A model generated the notes under the pieces. The model searched no databases. It was given only the letters and a program-made list of their open reading frames with translations, and was not told where the DNA came from. A stretch of DNA of 64,000 nucleotides, from the NCBI RefSeq assembly GCF_039832105.1, contig NZ_JBDOHS010000001.1, positions 1-64,000 of the forward strand, written 5' to 3'. Below are positions 16,543 through 25,147 of the stretch, in pieces (the stretch's first letter is position 1; each line of letters opens with the position of its first letter). This DNA comes from Dorea_A sp016295505. GTDB lineage: Bacteria; Bacillota; Clostridia; Lachnospirales; Lachnospiraceae. A program made the translations under genes and the position numbers.

Positions 16543-17520
16543 TCAGTCACCGACAAGCCCTGTCTTTTCCATCAACTGCTGCAGTAATACGATATCTGCT
16601 CCAATCTCTTTAATATCCTGCCCGGCATATGCCGATGCATCTTCTGATGTGACCGTCAGTTCATAAGCTTCTCCGTCTGTCGTATATTCATAGGTCACTC
16701 TGTCCAGATTATCAATTACAGCAAGTATTACATACGCATATGCTTTCAGCTCTTCTCTGGCATCTGCCTTAAGATGTTCCGGAAAAGAATCTGCAAAAAT
16801 CATTTTCCACTCATATGGCACTTCCTCAGTCTGCAAATCGTTCGTGAAGTTTCCGAATTGTCCCACCAGATTCAATGCTGTCACAGTACTTCCGTTTGCC
16901 GACATATCTCCTATATACGGATGTCTGGTATGGTATACGGATGAAGTCATTGCCGATATAGAACTTCCATTAGACCAGATGATTCTGTCATCAATCCTGA
17001 CCTCTGTAATTTTATCGCATGCAATATATTTTTTTTCAAATTTATTTTCATAAATCGGACTGTTACGGACACTCCGGAAAGAAAGAATGATCACGCCATT
17101 TTCCTCACAAAACTGTACCTTTGAAACGTCCAGTTTCTCATCTATCATTCTTCCGGATATATTCAGTACATTGTCCTGAACTTCTACATAACACGCTATA
17201 TATTCGCTGCTCACCTGCATTCCGATCACATAATCTTTTGTGATCCAAAGCGCTGCTGCCACGACAATGATGATCAGACTGATCCCAAGAATGACTCTTC
17301 TGGTCTTTTTTCTGGTCTTTTTCAAAAAATCAAGTTCCTGAAATTCCTCTGTATTTATCGGCTCTTCCATAGGCTCTCTCATTGTTCTCAGTATTCTTTG
17401 GCATGATTCACAATCTTCCAAATGCTCTTCTATCAGGCTGTTTGTAACGTCACTCGTCAACTGTTCAACATATAGTGGAAATAAATCCCGAATCAGTTCA
17501 CATGGCAATTTATTCTTCAT
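16543..17520 (-). CDS. anti-sigma factor with zf-HC2-type N-terminus
   Basis: A 325-residue membrane-anchored protein. The N-terminal HxxxCxxC motif (HLEDCESCQ, about residue 33-41) is the zinc-binding anti-sigma signature. One transmembrane helix lies near residues 76-92 (VILGISLIIIVVAAALWI). The remaining 230 residues are outside and not assignable. Its start overlaps the end of the ECF sigma gene by 11 bases, so the two are translationally coupled. It should hold the sigma factor at the membrane until an envelope signal arrives. Confidence 0.85.
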   Translation of the reverse strand: MKNKLPCELIRDLFPLYVEQLTSDVTNSLIEEHLEDCESCQRILRTMREPMEEPINTEEFQELDFLKKTRKKTRRVILGISLIIIVVAAALWITKDYVIGMQVSSEYIACYVEVQDNVLNISGRMIDEKLDVSKVQFCEENGVIILSFRSVRNSPIYENKFEKKYIACDKITEVRIDDRIIWSNGSSISAMTSSVYHTRHPYIGDMSANGSTVTALNLVGQFGNFTNDLQTEEVPYEWKMIFADSFPEHLKADAREELKAYAYVILAVIDNLDRVTYEYTTDGEAYELTVTSEDASAYAGQDIKEIGADIVLLQQLMEKTGLVGD

Positions 17521-17992
17521 CTTTCCTCAATCCTTCCCTGAGTTTTTCTTTTCCACGATAATAGGTAACACGCGCCCAGTTTTCCGTCTTTCCCATAATC
17601 TCTCCGATCTCTTTAAAAGACAGATTTCCAAATATCCTCATATACAGAATTTCACGAAAAGGTTCTGGGCAAACATGCAGACTTTTCATCAACTCCACAT
17701 ATTTCATAGAGCCGATCACCTGATCTTCTGCCGATTCAATGACAGAATGTGATCTCTCCAGTTCTTCCTGAGGAGGATGCTTTCGCTGATAAGAAAGCAG
17801 CTGATGCTTTGCAATCGCACAAAGCCATGTAGACAGCCTGCATTTCCCGTCAAAGCGCTCGATGCTTTGAATAGCCTGGCAGAATGTCTCCTGCGTAAGT
17901 TCTTCCGCCAGATCTTCATCTCTTGTTCTGGATAACAGATATCTGTAGACGGTTCTGGCATATTTCTGGTAGATCTCATCCATCGGCTGCAT
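17510..17992 (-). CDS. ECF-type RNA polymerase sigma factor
   Basis: A 160-residue sigma-70 family protein of ECF size. Region 2 is in residues 5-70 (SRTRDEDLAEELTQETFCQA; STWLCAIAKHQLL) and region 4 in 95-155 (LYMRIFGNLSFKEIGEIMG). I place the start at the ATG at 17992, which follows AAAGGAGGAGAG; the upstream in-frame ATG lacks a site. The partner anti-sigma gene overlaps its end. It probably directs its own operon and an envelope-stress or peptide-response regulon. Confidence 0.9.
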   Translation of the reverse strand: MQPMDEIYQKYARTVYRYLLSRTRDEDLAEELTQETFCQAIQSIERFDGKCRLSTWLCAIAKHQLLSYQRKHPPQEELERSHSVIESAEDQVIGSMKYVELMKSLHVCPEPFREILYMRIFGNLSFKEIGEIMGKTENWARVTYYRGKEKLREGLRKDEE

Positions 17993-18094
17993 ATTCTCTC
18001 CTCCTTTCGTTCCTTCTATCATGTTAATGAATATTTTCGGTGATTCGTTACAATATATCACAAAATATTTTATAGTAAAAATGCGATGGCCATT

Positions 18095-19423
18095 TTATTT
18101 CAGCCACCGCACACCGGCTTTCCATTCCTTTATCTTTTCCAGCCGTTCTTTATATGTTTCTTCCATTCCCTGTCCGTCCGGTCTGTAATACTCCCTTCCA
18201 AGGAGCGCATCCGGAAGGCACTGCATATCCGTCAGTTTTTCTTTTGTATCATGCGCATACTGATACCCTTTTCCATAATTCAGATCTTTCATCAGATCCG
18301 TCACTCCATTCCGGATTACAAGCGGAACCGGCTCAGCCAATTGCTGTATTGCATCTTTTTTCGCTTCTTCATATGCAACATACAACGCATTGGATTTGGG
18401 TGCAAGCGCCATATAGACCACCGCCTGTGTCAGATGCACCGAACACTCCGGCATTCCGATAAAGTGACATGCCTGATAGGCAGCCACCGCAATCTCCAGT
18501 GCCTTTGGATCTGCCAGTCCTACATCCTCACTCGCAAATCTCGTCACACGCCTGGCAACATAAAGCGGATCTTCTCCGGCCTCCAGCATACGGGCAAGCC
18601 AGTACACCGCCGCATCGGGGTCTGAATTTCGCATGGATTTATGAAGTGCTGAGATCAGATTATAATGCTCTTCTCCTTTTTTATCATAAAGGAGGGATTT
18701 CTTCGACGTACACTGCTCAACTGTTTCCTTTGTCACAGTCACCGTTCCTCTGCTGTCGAGTTCTCCGTTCAGCACTACCATTTCCAGTGTGGAAAGTGCA
18801 TTTCTTGCATCTCCGTTCGCAAAATTTGCTATCATATCCAAAAGATCCTCTGATATCCGGATATCCTGTCCCCCAAATCCTCTGGAATCACTCAGTGCCC
18901 GCACCAGCAGAAACTTCACTTCCTCTGTCTTCAATGCCTGAAGGACAAACACCTTACATCTCGAAAGCAACGCACTGTTAATCTCAAATGACGGGTTCTC
19001 CGTTGTCGCACCGATCAGAATAATACTGCCTTTTTCTACAAATGGCAGGAATGCATCCTGCTGCGCTTTATTAAATCGATGAATCTCATCCACGAACACG
19101 ATAGTCCGCTCCCCACAAAATCGATTCTGCTCTGCCTGCTGCATCACGGTACGGATCTCCTTTATTCCGCTTGTCACGGCCGAAAAATCAATGAATGCCG
19201 AATGCGTTCGATTGGCAATGATCCGGGCAAGTGTTGTCTTTCCGATCCCCGGTGGACCCCAAAAGATCATAGATGAGATCTGATCACTTTCGATCAGGCG
19301 CCGGAGTACCTTTCCCGGTCCCAGCAAATGAGTCTGACCTGCGTATTCTTCCAGATTCTGTGGACGCAGGCGAGCTGCCAATGGTTCCGGTATGGTATTT
19401 TCAAACAGTGACATCTGCTCCAT
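18095..19423 (-). CDS. rarA: RarA (MgsA), replication-associated recombination ATPase
   Basis: A 442-residue AAA+ protein of the RarA/MgsA/WRNIP1 family. Walker A is GPPGIGKTTLA near residue 56 and Walker B VFVDEIHRFNK near 108, with sensor 1 IGATTENPSFE near 133. The C-terminal tetramerisation region is complete (PKSNALYVAYEEA; GYQYAHD). It acts at stalled replication forks. Its ATG overlaps the TAA of the upstream GNAT gene (TAATG), so the two are coupled. Confidence 0.95.
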   Translation of the reverse strand: MEQMSLFENTIPEPLAARLRPQNLEEYAGQTHLLGPGKVLRRLIESDQISSMIFWGPPGIGKTTLARIIANRTHSAFIDFSAVTSGIKEIRTVMQQAEQNRFCGERTIVFVDEIHRFNKAQQDAFLPFVEKGSIILIGATTENPSFEINSALLSRCKVFVLQALKTEEVKFLLVRALSDSRGFGGQDIRISEDLLDMIANFANGDARNALSTLEMVVLNGELDSRGTVTVTKETVEQCTSKKSLLYDKKGEEHYNLISALHKSMRNSDPDAAVYWLARMLEAGEDPLYVARRVTRFASEDVGLADPKALEIAVAAYQACHFIGMPECSVHLTQAVVYMALAPKSNALYVAYEEAKKDAIQQLAEPVPLVIRNGVTDLMKDLNYGKGYQYAHDTKEKLTDMQCLPDALLGREYYRPDGQGMEETYKERLEKIKEWKAGVRWLK

Positions 19424-20151
19424 TACATATCACAATCCCTTTCTGATGATTCCAGAACTTCCTCTGTATCTCTCTGCTTCTTTTTTGCTTCCCGCTCTTT
19501 TCGTATCTGTTCCCGCTGTTTTTTAAAGGAAGCATCCATTGCAGCTCCGATACATAATCCGATTCCCATTCCAAGACACATTCCCGTCGCTGTATTTCCT
19601 GACAGATTTCCAAAAGAAAGTCCGATACTGAGTCCAAAAAGCATATAGATTGCCATCCATGAAGTGCTTTCCTTCTCAAAAACGAACCGGTCTCCTTCTT
19701 CTCCAACACCGTCCGGCTGAAAAGATAATTTCTCCAGGACTCTTCTGGATGCCATATTGTCGGAAGCCACCTCTGCTTCGACAAAATATACATTTTCCTG
19801 ATACATGGCCCAGTCAATCATCGCTTTCGCGGCTTCCGTCGCATACCCATTTCCTTCATACTCTGCATCAATTCCATACCCGATCTCCACACTGTAATGC
19901 TCCACCGGACCTTTGAAACCGATATCTCCAATCTGCTTTCCAATCTCTTTTTTATTCTCTTTCAGGCAGATCTTCCATGCCGTATACCAGATACGCTGCT
20001 CCTGATTCTGACGGCAGCCGTCCAGCATCTCCTGATATGCCTGCTTAAGCTCCGGTGAATCCGTCATCCGGATCAGATTCTCCAGTTCTTCATCTGTCAT
20101 CGGCAGGATCATCAGTCGCTTCGTCTTTAACTGTACTTCTTTTTTCCCCAT
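19423..20151 (-). CDS. GNAT acetyltransferase with a glycine-rich membrane tail
   Basis: A 242-residue protein. Residues 1-165 are a RimJ/RimL-like GNAT domain (QIGDIGFKGPVEHYSVEIGY; GNGYATEAAKAMIDW, the acetyl-CoA loop; NMASRRVLEKLSF). Residues about 170-212 are a hydrophobic glycine-rich segment (LFGLSIGLSFGNLSGNTATG) followed by a very basic coiled tail (KKQREQIRKEREAKKKQRD). The tail is unusual for a GNAT and suggests membrane attachment. The substrate is unknown. The gene is coupled to rarA by a stop/start overlap. Confidence 0.85.
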   Translation of the reverse strand: MGKKEVQLKTKRLMILPMTDEELENLIRMTDSPELKQAYQEMLDGCRQNQEQRIWYTAWKICLKENKKEIGKQIGDIGFKGPVEHYSVEIGYGIDAEYEGNGYATEAAKAMIDWAMYQENVYFVEAEVASDNMASRRVLEKLSFQPDGVGEEGDRFVFEKESTSWMAIYMLFGLSIGLSFGNLSGNTATGMCLGMGIGLCIGAAMDASFKKQREQIRKEREAKKKQRDTEEVLESSERDCDM

Positions 20152-20198
20152 TTTTCTCTCAACCTCTTCATCTTATTCCTAATCCAATTTCAAAATAT

Positions 20199-20525
20199 TT
20201 ATCTTACTATATACGATGTAACAGCCTGACGTATATACCAGTTCAGACGATGCGAAAATGGTTCACTGTCCTGAAGAAAATTAAAATGATCCACCGCCTT
20301 TTCCAATGCCTGAAGACAATAAAGAACCAGTCCCAGACTCTGTCTGTGCTTCGGAAGATGTCTGATATACCCTGCCAAAAAAGGCAGATATCCCTGAATC
20401 AGACGTTCTCTTGCGGCAATATCTCCCTCTTTCATCCGCTTTGCACATTCCACTTCTTCGGATCGACTCAAAGCCTCAATACCTCTTACCTTTTCCAAAA
20501 AATCGTCGACACTGATATAAACCAT
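20199..20525 (-). CDS. small sigma-70 region 1.2/2-like protein
   Basis: A 108-residue protein (119 if the ATG at 20558 is used). The stretch ALSRSEEVECAKRMKEGD followed by ARERLIQGYLPFLAGYIRH resembles sigma-70 regions 1.2 to 2.1, but regions 3 and 4 are missing and the promoter-melting segment is poor. I chose the ATG at 20525 because GAGGTGG sits 8 bases before it. It directly follows yjdF. It could be a sigma-like regulator or a decayed sigma factor; the function is unknown. Confidence 0.7.
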   Translation of the reverse strand: MVYISVDDFLEKVRGIEALSRSEEVECAKRMKEGDIAARERLIQGYLPFLAGYIRHLPKHRQSLGLVLYCLQALEKAVDHFNFLQDSEPFSHRLNWYIRQAVTSYIVR

Positions 20526-20554
20526 TTCAAGCCACCTCGTTTCCTGCAGGGGCA

Positions 20555-20971
20555 TCATCTGCCCCTGTGCTTTTCTTTTCGTTTCTGTTGCTTCAATTCA
20601 AACTTACGCTGCTTCTCGGCCTCTCTTTCTTCCCTGCTGATCTGCCTGCGTTCCGTCTTCATCTCTTCCCTTTGAAGCTTAAGCGCCTGCTGCGATTTTG
20701 TCCCGACACCGGTCTGAAGCGTCTGCTTCCTCGCAATCTTCTGTTTCCTTTTCGGGTTGACAGTGCTCGCTTTCTCAATAACTGCAACAGATGGACTGAA
20801 AACCAACCGGTGATACCTTCTGATAATTACTTCCAGAACATCATAGTCTTTCGGCTCTGCACCAAATGTAACTTTACAGACAGAAAGCTGCCCGTCTGAT
20901 ATTCGTTCAAATAATCCAACCCAAAATGGCTCCTCAAAAAATACGGTCAGTTTCTCCGTTATCTTGTCCAT
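20555..20971 (-). CDS. yjdF: YjdF family protein
   Basis: A 138-residue protein beginning MDKITEKLTVFFEEPFWVGL. The N-terminal half is a small beta-rich domain (VCKVTFGAEPKDYDVLEVI) and the C-terminal half is highly basic and coiled (GTKSQQALKLQREEMK; REEREAEKQRKFELKQQKRK). This matches YjdF, whose gene in other Firmicutes is often under a riboswitch that senses azaaromatic compounds. Only 66 bases separate it from the upstream gene, and I see no such riboswitch. AAGGAGGG precedes the ATG at 20971. Confidence 0.85.
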   Translation of the reverse strand: MDKITEKLTVFFEEPFWVGLFERISDGQLSVCKVTFGAEPKDYDVLEVIIRRYHRLVFSPSVAVIEKASTVNPKRKQKIARKQTLQTGVGTKSQQALKLQREEMKTERRQISREEREAEKQRKFELKQQKRKEKHRGR

Positions 20972-21037
20972 AACGAAACCCTCCTTAAAAATATGTGTGA
21001 TAAGCAAAGAACGGACGACCCAAGGAGGGAGGGTCAC

Positions 21038-21547
21038 TTATCTCTCTATCACATATCGATGATGCGGCATATCAACACCCCGGTAATGCTTCACTGAAGA
21101 ATCCCTGACACACATTCCATTCCTCAGAGCCACCTTCTGCGACGCTGTATTGGTATCCCGAATAATTGAACAGACCTCATCTGCATCCAGCTTCGTGAAA
21201 GCATATTCTCGGCAGGCTTTCGCTGCTTCTGTCGCATACCCCTGATGCCAGTACGCTCTTTGCAAAAGATAACCGATCTCAAGTACCTCCTGCCCATTCC
21301 ACGGCTGCATGGTAAGCCCACATTGTCCGATCATTTCATCTGTCTCTTTCAATACTACAGCCCACAAACCAAATCCATATTTTCGATATCTGGCAATCTG
21401 CCTGTCAAGCCATTCCTGTGTTTCTTCGTTATTAAATGCACCATTATATGCATACATCGTTTCTTCATCCTGCAGGATTCGACTCAATGCACCAAAATCT
21501 CTCTGTGTCATTTCCCGCAGATATAGTCTCTGAGTTTCCAGTATCAT
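21038..21547 (-). CDS. GNAT family N-acetyltransferase (RimJ/RimL-like)
   Basis: A 169-residue single GNAT domain. The acetyl-CoA binding loop is HQGYATEAAKACREYAF near residue 96-112, preceded by LEIGYLLQRAYW, and the last helix has NTASQKVALRNGMC. It resembles acetyltransferases of ribosomal protein N-termini or small molecules; the substrate is unknown. It ends 66 bases before yjdF on the same strand. Confidence 0.88.
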   Translation of the reverse strand: MILETQRLYLREMTQRDFGALSRILQDEETMYAYNGAFNNEETQEWLDRQIARYRKYGFGLWAVVLKETDEMIGQCGLTMQPWNGQEVLEIGYLLQRAYWHQGYATEAAKACREYAFTKLDADEVCSIIRDTNTASQKVALRNGMCVRDSSVKHYRGVDMPHHRYVIER

Positions 21548-21592
21548 CGATTCAATCTACCTTCTCCTTCTGCCAACTGTTGATAAAGTATT

Positions 21593-22447
21593 CTACTTCT
21601 CTGCATCCACAAACTTCCTGATCTCATCCCATCTGTCCAGTGCAGTTTTCTTCCCTATTTCATAAGCCTCCTTCAGCTTCTGTGGATTCTTTTCTACACG
21701 ACTGACCGGCAGAGCCTGTTCCGGTCGAATGACAAGGAATCTTCCTTCCCGTTCTCCTCTTATAATATACTCAAGTGTTTCATTATATATCTCATGCCGC
21801 TTCTCCATTGCCTCAACCAGCTTTGGATAAGCCTTATACTGTCTTCTGATCAGCGGCATGATACCTGCTTTCTTTTTCCGGTAGTCCAACGGACGGGTAA
21901 GGATAATCACATTTTTCTCATATCCGATTTGTTCAAAATATCTGATCGGAATAGAATCTGCAATTCCGCCATCCAGCAGCTTCCTTCCATCAATCTCAAC
22001 AATCTGCGATACGACCGGCATAGACGCAGAAGCACGAATCCAGTCAAAGCCCTGTTCTTTCTCACCTTCATACTTATGATAAACCGCCTCACCGGTCTCA
22101 ATATCAGTACAGACCACATAGAAATCCATCGGATTCTCCCTGTATGTATCAAAATCAAATACATCGTATTTTAGTGGTACTTCATGATAACAGAACTCTG
22201 TATTGTAAAGATTGCCGGTAGTCAGAAGAGACCGGACACTACAGTAGCGCCTGTCCCTGCAAAATCTAAGATTATAACGAAGCGCACGACCTATCTGCCT
22301 CGACTTGTAATTACATCCAAAAGCGGCTCCCGCTGACACTCCGATCGCTCCATCGAATTCCAGCTGTCGACTCAGCATCACATCCATAACACCGGCGGTA
22401 AACATTCCACGCATAGCTCCACCTTCTAATATTAACCCTGTCTTCAT
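21593..22447 (-). CDS. patatin-like phospholipase
   Basis: A 284-residue soluble lipid acyl hydrolase. The oxyanion loop LEGGAMRGMFTAG is at residues 7-19, the nucleophile Ser in GVSAGAAFG near residue 38-46 (GxSxG), and the catalytic Asp in DGGIADSIP near 158. All three parts of the patatin Ser-Asp dyad are present. It is close to the YjjU/RssA-type subgroup. It is probably cytosolic and acts on phospholipids or acyl esters. Confidence 0.92.
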   Translation of the reverse strand: MKTGLILEGGAMRGMFTAGVMDVMLSRQLEFDGAIGVSAGAAFGCNYKSRQIGRALRYNLRFCRDRRYCSVRSLLTTGNLYNTEFCYHEVPLKYDVFDFDTYRENPMDFYVVCTDIETGEAVYHKYEGEKEQGFDWIRASASMPVVSQIVEIDGRKLLDGGIADSIPIRYFEQIGYEKNVIILTRPLDYRKKKAGIMPLIRRQYKAYPKLVEAMEKRHEIYNETLEYIIRGEREGRFLVIRPEQALPVSRVEKNPQKLKEAYEIGKKTALDRWDEIRKFVDAEK

Positions 22448-22579
22448 GTACTTCTCCTTTTATACCATCCTTGCAAAAGCAATATCCGCTCTTTCAAATG
22501 GGAATCTTTCTCTAGTCAACATCTCCATTATACCACTAAATATCTCAATCGGCATTATTTTGCATTCTGATGATTTTTG

Positions 22580-23074
22580 TTAGCAGAACGCCATTATACA
22601 GCATCCGGTAAGCAGACACGGAATCACTCCCAGTGCCATCCCAATAAAGGAATGAATCACATGATATTTCTTTTGATGGTAGGCCTGATCCATATGTTCT
22701 GTTCCCGGAAGACGAATACATCTTATATTTGCAAAAAGTACCCAGTCTAAAAAGAAGCAGTCATACCAGTCGATCAACAGCCACATTCCATAGCTTGCCA
22801 GAAAGGCTGATGCGAAATCTCTTGCACCGGCCCACACCACCAATACAGATAATATAGCGAGTGCCAATAACAAAGCAAAACTCTTTTTCAACAATACAGG
22901 TATACTAAATGCCTGTGTCGGAATTCTCTCATGATTTTCAAAATAAGCTTCCTGAATATCTTTCGGATAATCGTGAATCCACCAGATTGGGTTCCTGATG
23001 AGAGGGATCATAATCAATCCGGTAAATAAAATAATAAGCACACAACATTCTATTATGTAAATTGTCCAATTCAT
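22580..23074 (-). CDS. four-helix membrane protein of unknown function
   Basis: A 164-residue protein with four hydrophobic segments, near residues 5-25, 65-85, 88-105 and 142-162. Between them is a conserved-looking aromatic stretch (YGMWLLIDWYDCFFLDWVLF). I do not recognise the family. There is no signal-peptide cleavage site. The gene stands alone between the patatin and nitrilase genes. Confidence 0.7.
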   Translation of the reverse strand: MNWTIYIIECCVLIILFTGLIMIPLIRNPIWWIHDYPKDIQEAYFENHERIPTQAFSIPVLLKKSFALLLALAILSVLVVWAGARDFASAFLASYGMWLLIDWYDCFFLDWVLFANIRCIRLPGTEHMDQAYHQKKYHVIHSFIGMALGVIPCLLTGCCIMAFC

Positions 23075-23163
23075 ATTTCATCCTTCTTTCTTTTCTAAGT
23101 AGCGCTATTATTCTTATTTCTTTAACACAATTATAGCTCTCCGATAAAAATCAGGATAGCCCG

Positions 23164-23197
23164 GTAATGCAGACCAATGTGTTTATTTTATAGGTAG
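23164..23197. repeat. 34-bp dispersed repeat, copy 1
   Basis: It differs from the copy at 37688-37721 at only four of 34 positions; the shared right half contains ATTTTATAGGTAG. It overlaps the stop codon of the nitrilase gene. Confidence 0.55.
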
Positions 23198-23985
23198 CAT
23201 TCTGGTCTTCGAAGTGAAATGTACGGTTTTATCTGACGGATCCTCCCCGACTCCTGCAGATCAATGTCCGCATAAAGGATCTGCTCTGTATCATCCGCTT
23301 TTAATATCGCTTTTCCTTCTGCAGATACGACCAGGGATTCCCCTGCAAATTCCATTGCATCTTCCCGTCCGACACGATTGCACATTGCAATTGCAACACT
23401 ATTATGAAATGCCTGTACACAAAGCTCCATCTCAAACATGTCCATGGGTTCCTGCTTCGTATTTACCGTCGGAATCAGGATCAGCTCAGCATCCATAAGC
23501 ACTTCCGTACGAATACTCTCCGGATAATGACGGTCAAAGCATACAACAATTCCGATCCTACCCAGGTCTGTGTTAAATACCTGAAAGCCAGTATCTGATG
23601 CTTCATAATAGTCCTGTTCATAAAACTTCTCTGCCTGTGCAATGTGAACCATTTTCTGAACGCCAAGTATCGCACCGTCTTTATCAATCAATATGCTTGC
23701 ATCATAGAACTTTTCATTTTCGATCAGATAGATATTCGGTACTGCCATCATATGATATTCCCTGCAGGTATCGCAAAACGCTTTTACAACCTCTGATTCC
23801 AGAGATACTCCATATGCAGATGCATCTTTTCCCGGATACTGCGGGAAGAACTCCGTTAACTGCACTTCCGGGAACAGAATCATATCTGCTCCCTCTGAGG
23901 CTGCTCTTTTTATTGCATTCAGACTTTTTTCCAGATTCTTCTGTATCGAACCTGCATTTTCCATTTGGAACATGGCTAATTTCAT
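23188..23985 (-). CDS. carbon-nitrogen hydrolase (nitrilase superfamily)
   Basis: A 265-residue amidase-like protein. The Glu-Lys-Cys triad is visible: E in LFPEVQLTEF near residue 43, K in VQKMVHI near 112, and C in VVCFDRHYPES near 150. It should hydrolyse a C-N bond of an amide or carbamoyl compound; the substrate is unknown. The start is the ATG at 23985, where GGAGG lies 8 bases upstream. Its last codons overlap a 34-bp dispersed repeat (23164-23197). Confidence 0.9.
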   Translation of the reverse strand: MKLAMFQMENAGSIQKNLEKSLNAIKRAASEGADMILFPEVQLTEFFPQYPGKDASAYGVSLESEVVKAFCDTCREYHMMAVPNIYLIENEKFYDASILIDKDGAILGVQKMVHIAQAEKFYEQDYYEASDTGFQVFNTDLGRIGIVVCFDRHYPESIRTEVLMDAELILIPTVNTKQEPMDMFEMELCVQAFHNSVAIAMCNRVGREDAMEFAGESLVVSAEGKAILKADDTEQILYADIDLQESGRIRQIKPYISLRRPECYL

Positions 23986-24025
23986 TTTTCTTACCTCCAA
24001 AACGAAAATGAATTAAATAATTCTT

Positions 24026-24283
24026 CTATTTTTTATGTTCCTGATAGAATTTTTTCAAATCGGTCTTTACATCGTCTGGCAGCAACGTCTTCTTCACTCC
24101 CCGAATAGCACCCTCAAGAGCCATCAGTCGATGAATACATGCCGATTCATCCACTTCCTGTATTTTAAGCCATGCCTCTTTCGCACCGGTTTCTTTTAAT
24201 TGATCAGCAGTACTGATTCCAACCCGGACAAGTTGTTCTTCTACCTGTTTTCCGATATTCGGAAGCTTTGATAATTCTCCCAT
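24026..24283 (-). CDS. TfoX C-terminal domain protein
   Basis: An 85-residue protein made only of the TfoX/Sxy C-terminal domain, a helix-hairpin-helix-like fold: LSKLPNIGKQVEEQLVRVGI at the start and ETGAKEAWLKIQE in the middle. The N-terminal TfoX domain is absent, as in many Clostridia. A role in competence should not be assumed. The ATG at 24283 has AAAGGAGG before it. Confidence 0.88.
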   Translation of the reverse strand: MGELSKLPNIGKQVEEQLVRVGISTADQLKETGAKEAWLKIQEVDESACIHRLMALEGAIRGVKKTLLPDDVKTDLKKFYQEHKK

Positions 24284-24339
24284 AGATGCATCCTCCTTTT
24301 GCATTTGACATAGACATCTTCATTTCGACAATTTATAAT

Positions 24340-24816
24340 CTACCGCTTGAATACAAATTCCTGAACCGGACTTCCAAATTCTTCCGTCAGTTTTCCTTCT
24401 GTAAATCCCAAACATTTGTAAAAAGCTCTCGCCGCAATTCCTTCAGGTACACCTTCCCGATATGTCGTAACAACAATATCTTCTTCAGGATCCATAAATG
24501 TAAGCATATAAGATACCATTTTTTCTGCAATATGCTGTCTTCGATATTCTGCATCGACCGCTAAAAAGCAAAGCATATGATTCTCTTTCGAAAACAAAAG
24601 AGTACCGACAATCTTGTTATCTTTTATTGCACAGATTGCAGACTGTTTTCTTATAAAACTTAAAACAGTATCCTTATGCTCTTCCATAGCCTCTTCCGCT
24701 TCCAATCCCGGAAAGCTTGCCTTTACTTTATCTATAAGAATCATCCAATCATGGATGTCGCTTTCTCTTCCGAGTCTGATTTCCTTTGCTTTCATTTCCT
24801 TATCTATATCTCTCAT
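24340..24816 (-). CDS. GNAT family N-acetyltransferase
   Basis: A 158-residue GNAT protein. The core strand and acetyl-CoA loop are FLAVDAEYRRQHIAEKMVSY near residue 83-102, and the late motif is AARAFYKCLGF near 130. The usual QxxGxG/A loop is degenerate (RRQHIA). The substrate is unknown. It is close to a type I toxin locus but on the same strand downstream of it. Confidence 0.85.
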   Translation of the reverse strand: MRDIDKEMKAKEIRLGRESDIHDWMILIDKVKASFPGLEAEEAMEEHKDTVLSFIRKQSAICAIKDNKIVGTLLFSKENHMLCFLAVDAEYRRQHIAEKMVSYMLTFMDPEEDIVVTTYREGVPEGIAARAFYKCLGFTEGKLTEEFGSPVQEFVFKR

Positions 24817-24878
24817 ATGCTTTATCGTCCTTTGATAAAAATTACTAAATAATTGATATCACAAAAAAAACTATTTTA

Positions 24879-24907
24879 TTGCAACCACTCATTAACTATG
24901 TTATATT
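24879..24907 (+). promoter_or_regulatory. promoter of the candidate antitoxin RNA
   Basis: TTGCAA, 17 bases, TATATT, pointing toward the 3' end of the holin-like toxin gene. Confidence 0.55.
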
Positions 24908-24911
24908 ATTT

Positions 24912-24943
24912 AATATAAAAGGGAAACCGCATGCGGCTTACCC
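24912..24943 (-). terminator. 3' terminator of the toxin mRNA
   Basis: On the minus strand GGGTAAGCCGCATGCGGTTTCCC folds into a hairpin and is followed by TTTTATATT. The bases GGGTAAGCCGC can also pair with the mRNA 5' leader at 25136-25147. Confidence 0.6.
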
Positions 24944-25009
24944 GAATTATACTAACTGTATTGTTTAACAGTCGCCATTATTCGCAGTAATGGCGGCTAT
25001 TTTCTTTTT
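24914..25009 (+). ncRNA. candidate antisense antitoxin RNA
   Basis: A plus-strand RNA of about 95 bases, from the promoter at 24879 to a hairpin (GTCGCCATTA/TAATGGCGGC, 24971-24997) followed by a T-rich run. It is antisense to the 3' part of the toxin message and its last codons. The layout is like TxpA/RatA, with convergent overlapping 3' ends. Confidence 0.5.
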
Positions 25010-25089
25010 CCTTTGAAAATCTGATAACACAAACCAACAAGGGCAATCATTAATATACAAAACTGAATCAAATCAGAATATGTAACCAT
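24997..25089 (-). CDS. putative holin-like type I toxin
   Basis: A 30-residue hydrophobic peptide: MVTYSDLIQFCILMIALVGL, then CYQIFKGKRK. One membrane helix with an acidic N-terminus and basic C-terminus matches the putative holin-like toxin family of Firmicutes type I systems. AAAGGAGGGTGATAAC precedes the ATG. A perfect 14-bp palindrome (25111-25124) lies just before the ribosome binding site and may hide it when folded. Confidence 0.75.
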   Translation of the reverse strand: MVTYSDLIQFCILMIALVGLCYQIFKGKRK

Positions 25090-25135
25090 GTTATCACCCT
25101 CCTTTCTTTCATGCTTTAAAGCATAATAATCCAGA

Positions 25136-25147
25136 GGGTAGGCCGCC
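25136..25147 (-). promoter_or_regulatory. toxin mRNA 5' segment complementary to its 3' end
   Basis: GGCGGCCTACCC on the minus strand can pair with GGGTAAGCCGC at 24933-24943: 10 of 11 bases pair. Such 5'-3' pairing is known in type I toxin mRNAs, where it keeps the full-length message untranslated. Confidence 0.5.

Noticed and set aside
20971..21037. yjdF riboswitch in front of yjdF
   Set aside because: Only 66 bases are available and they lack the extended fold of that riboswitch.
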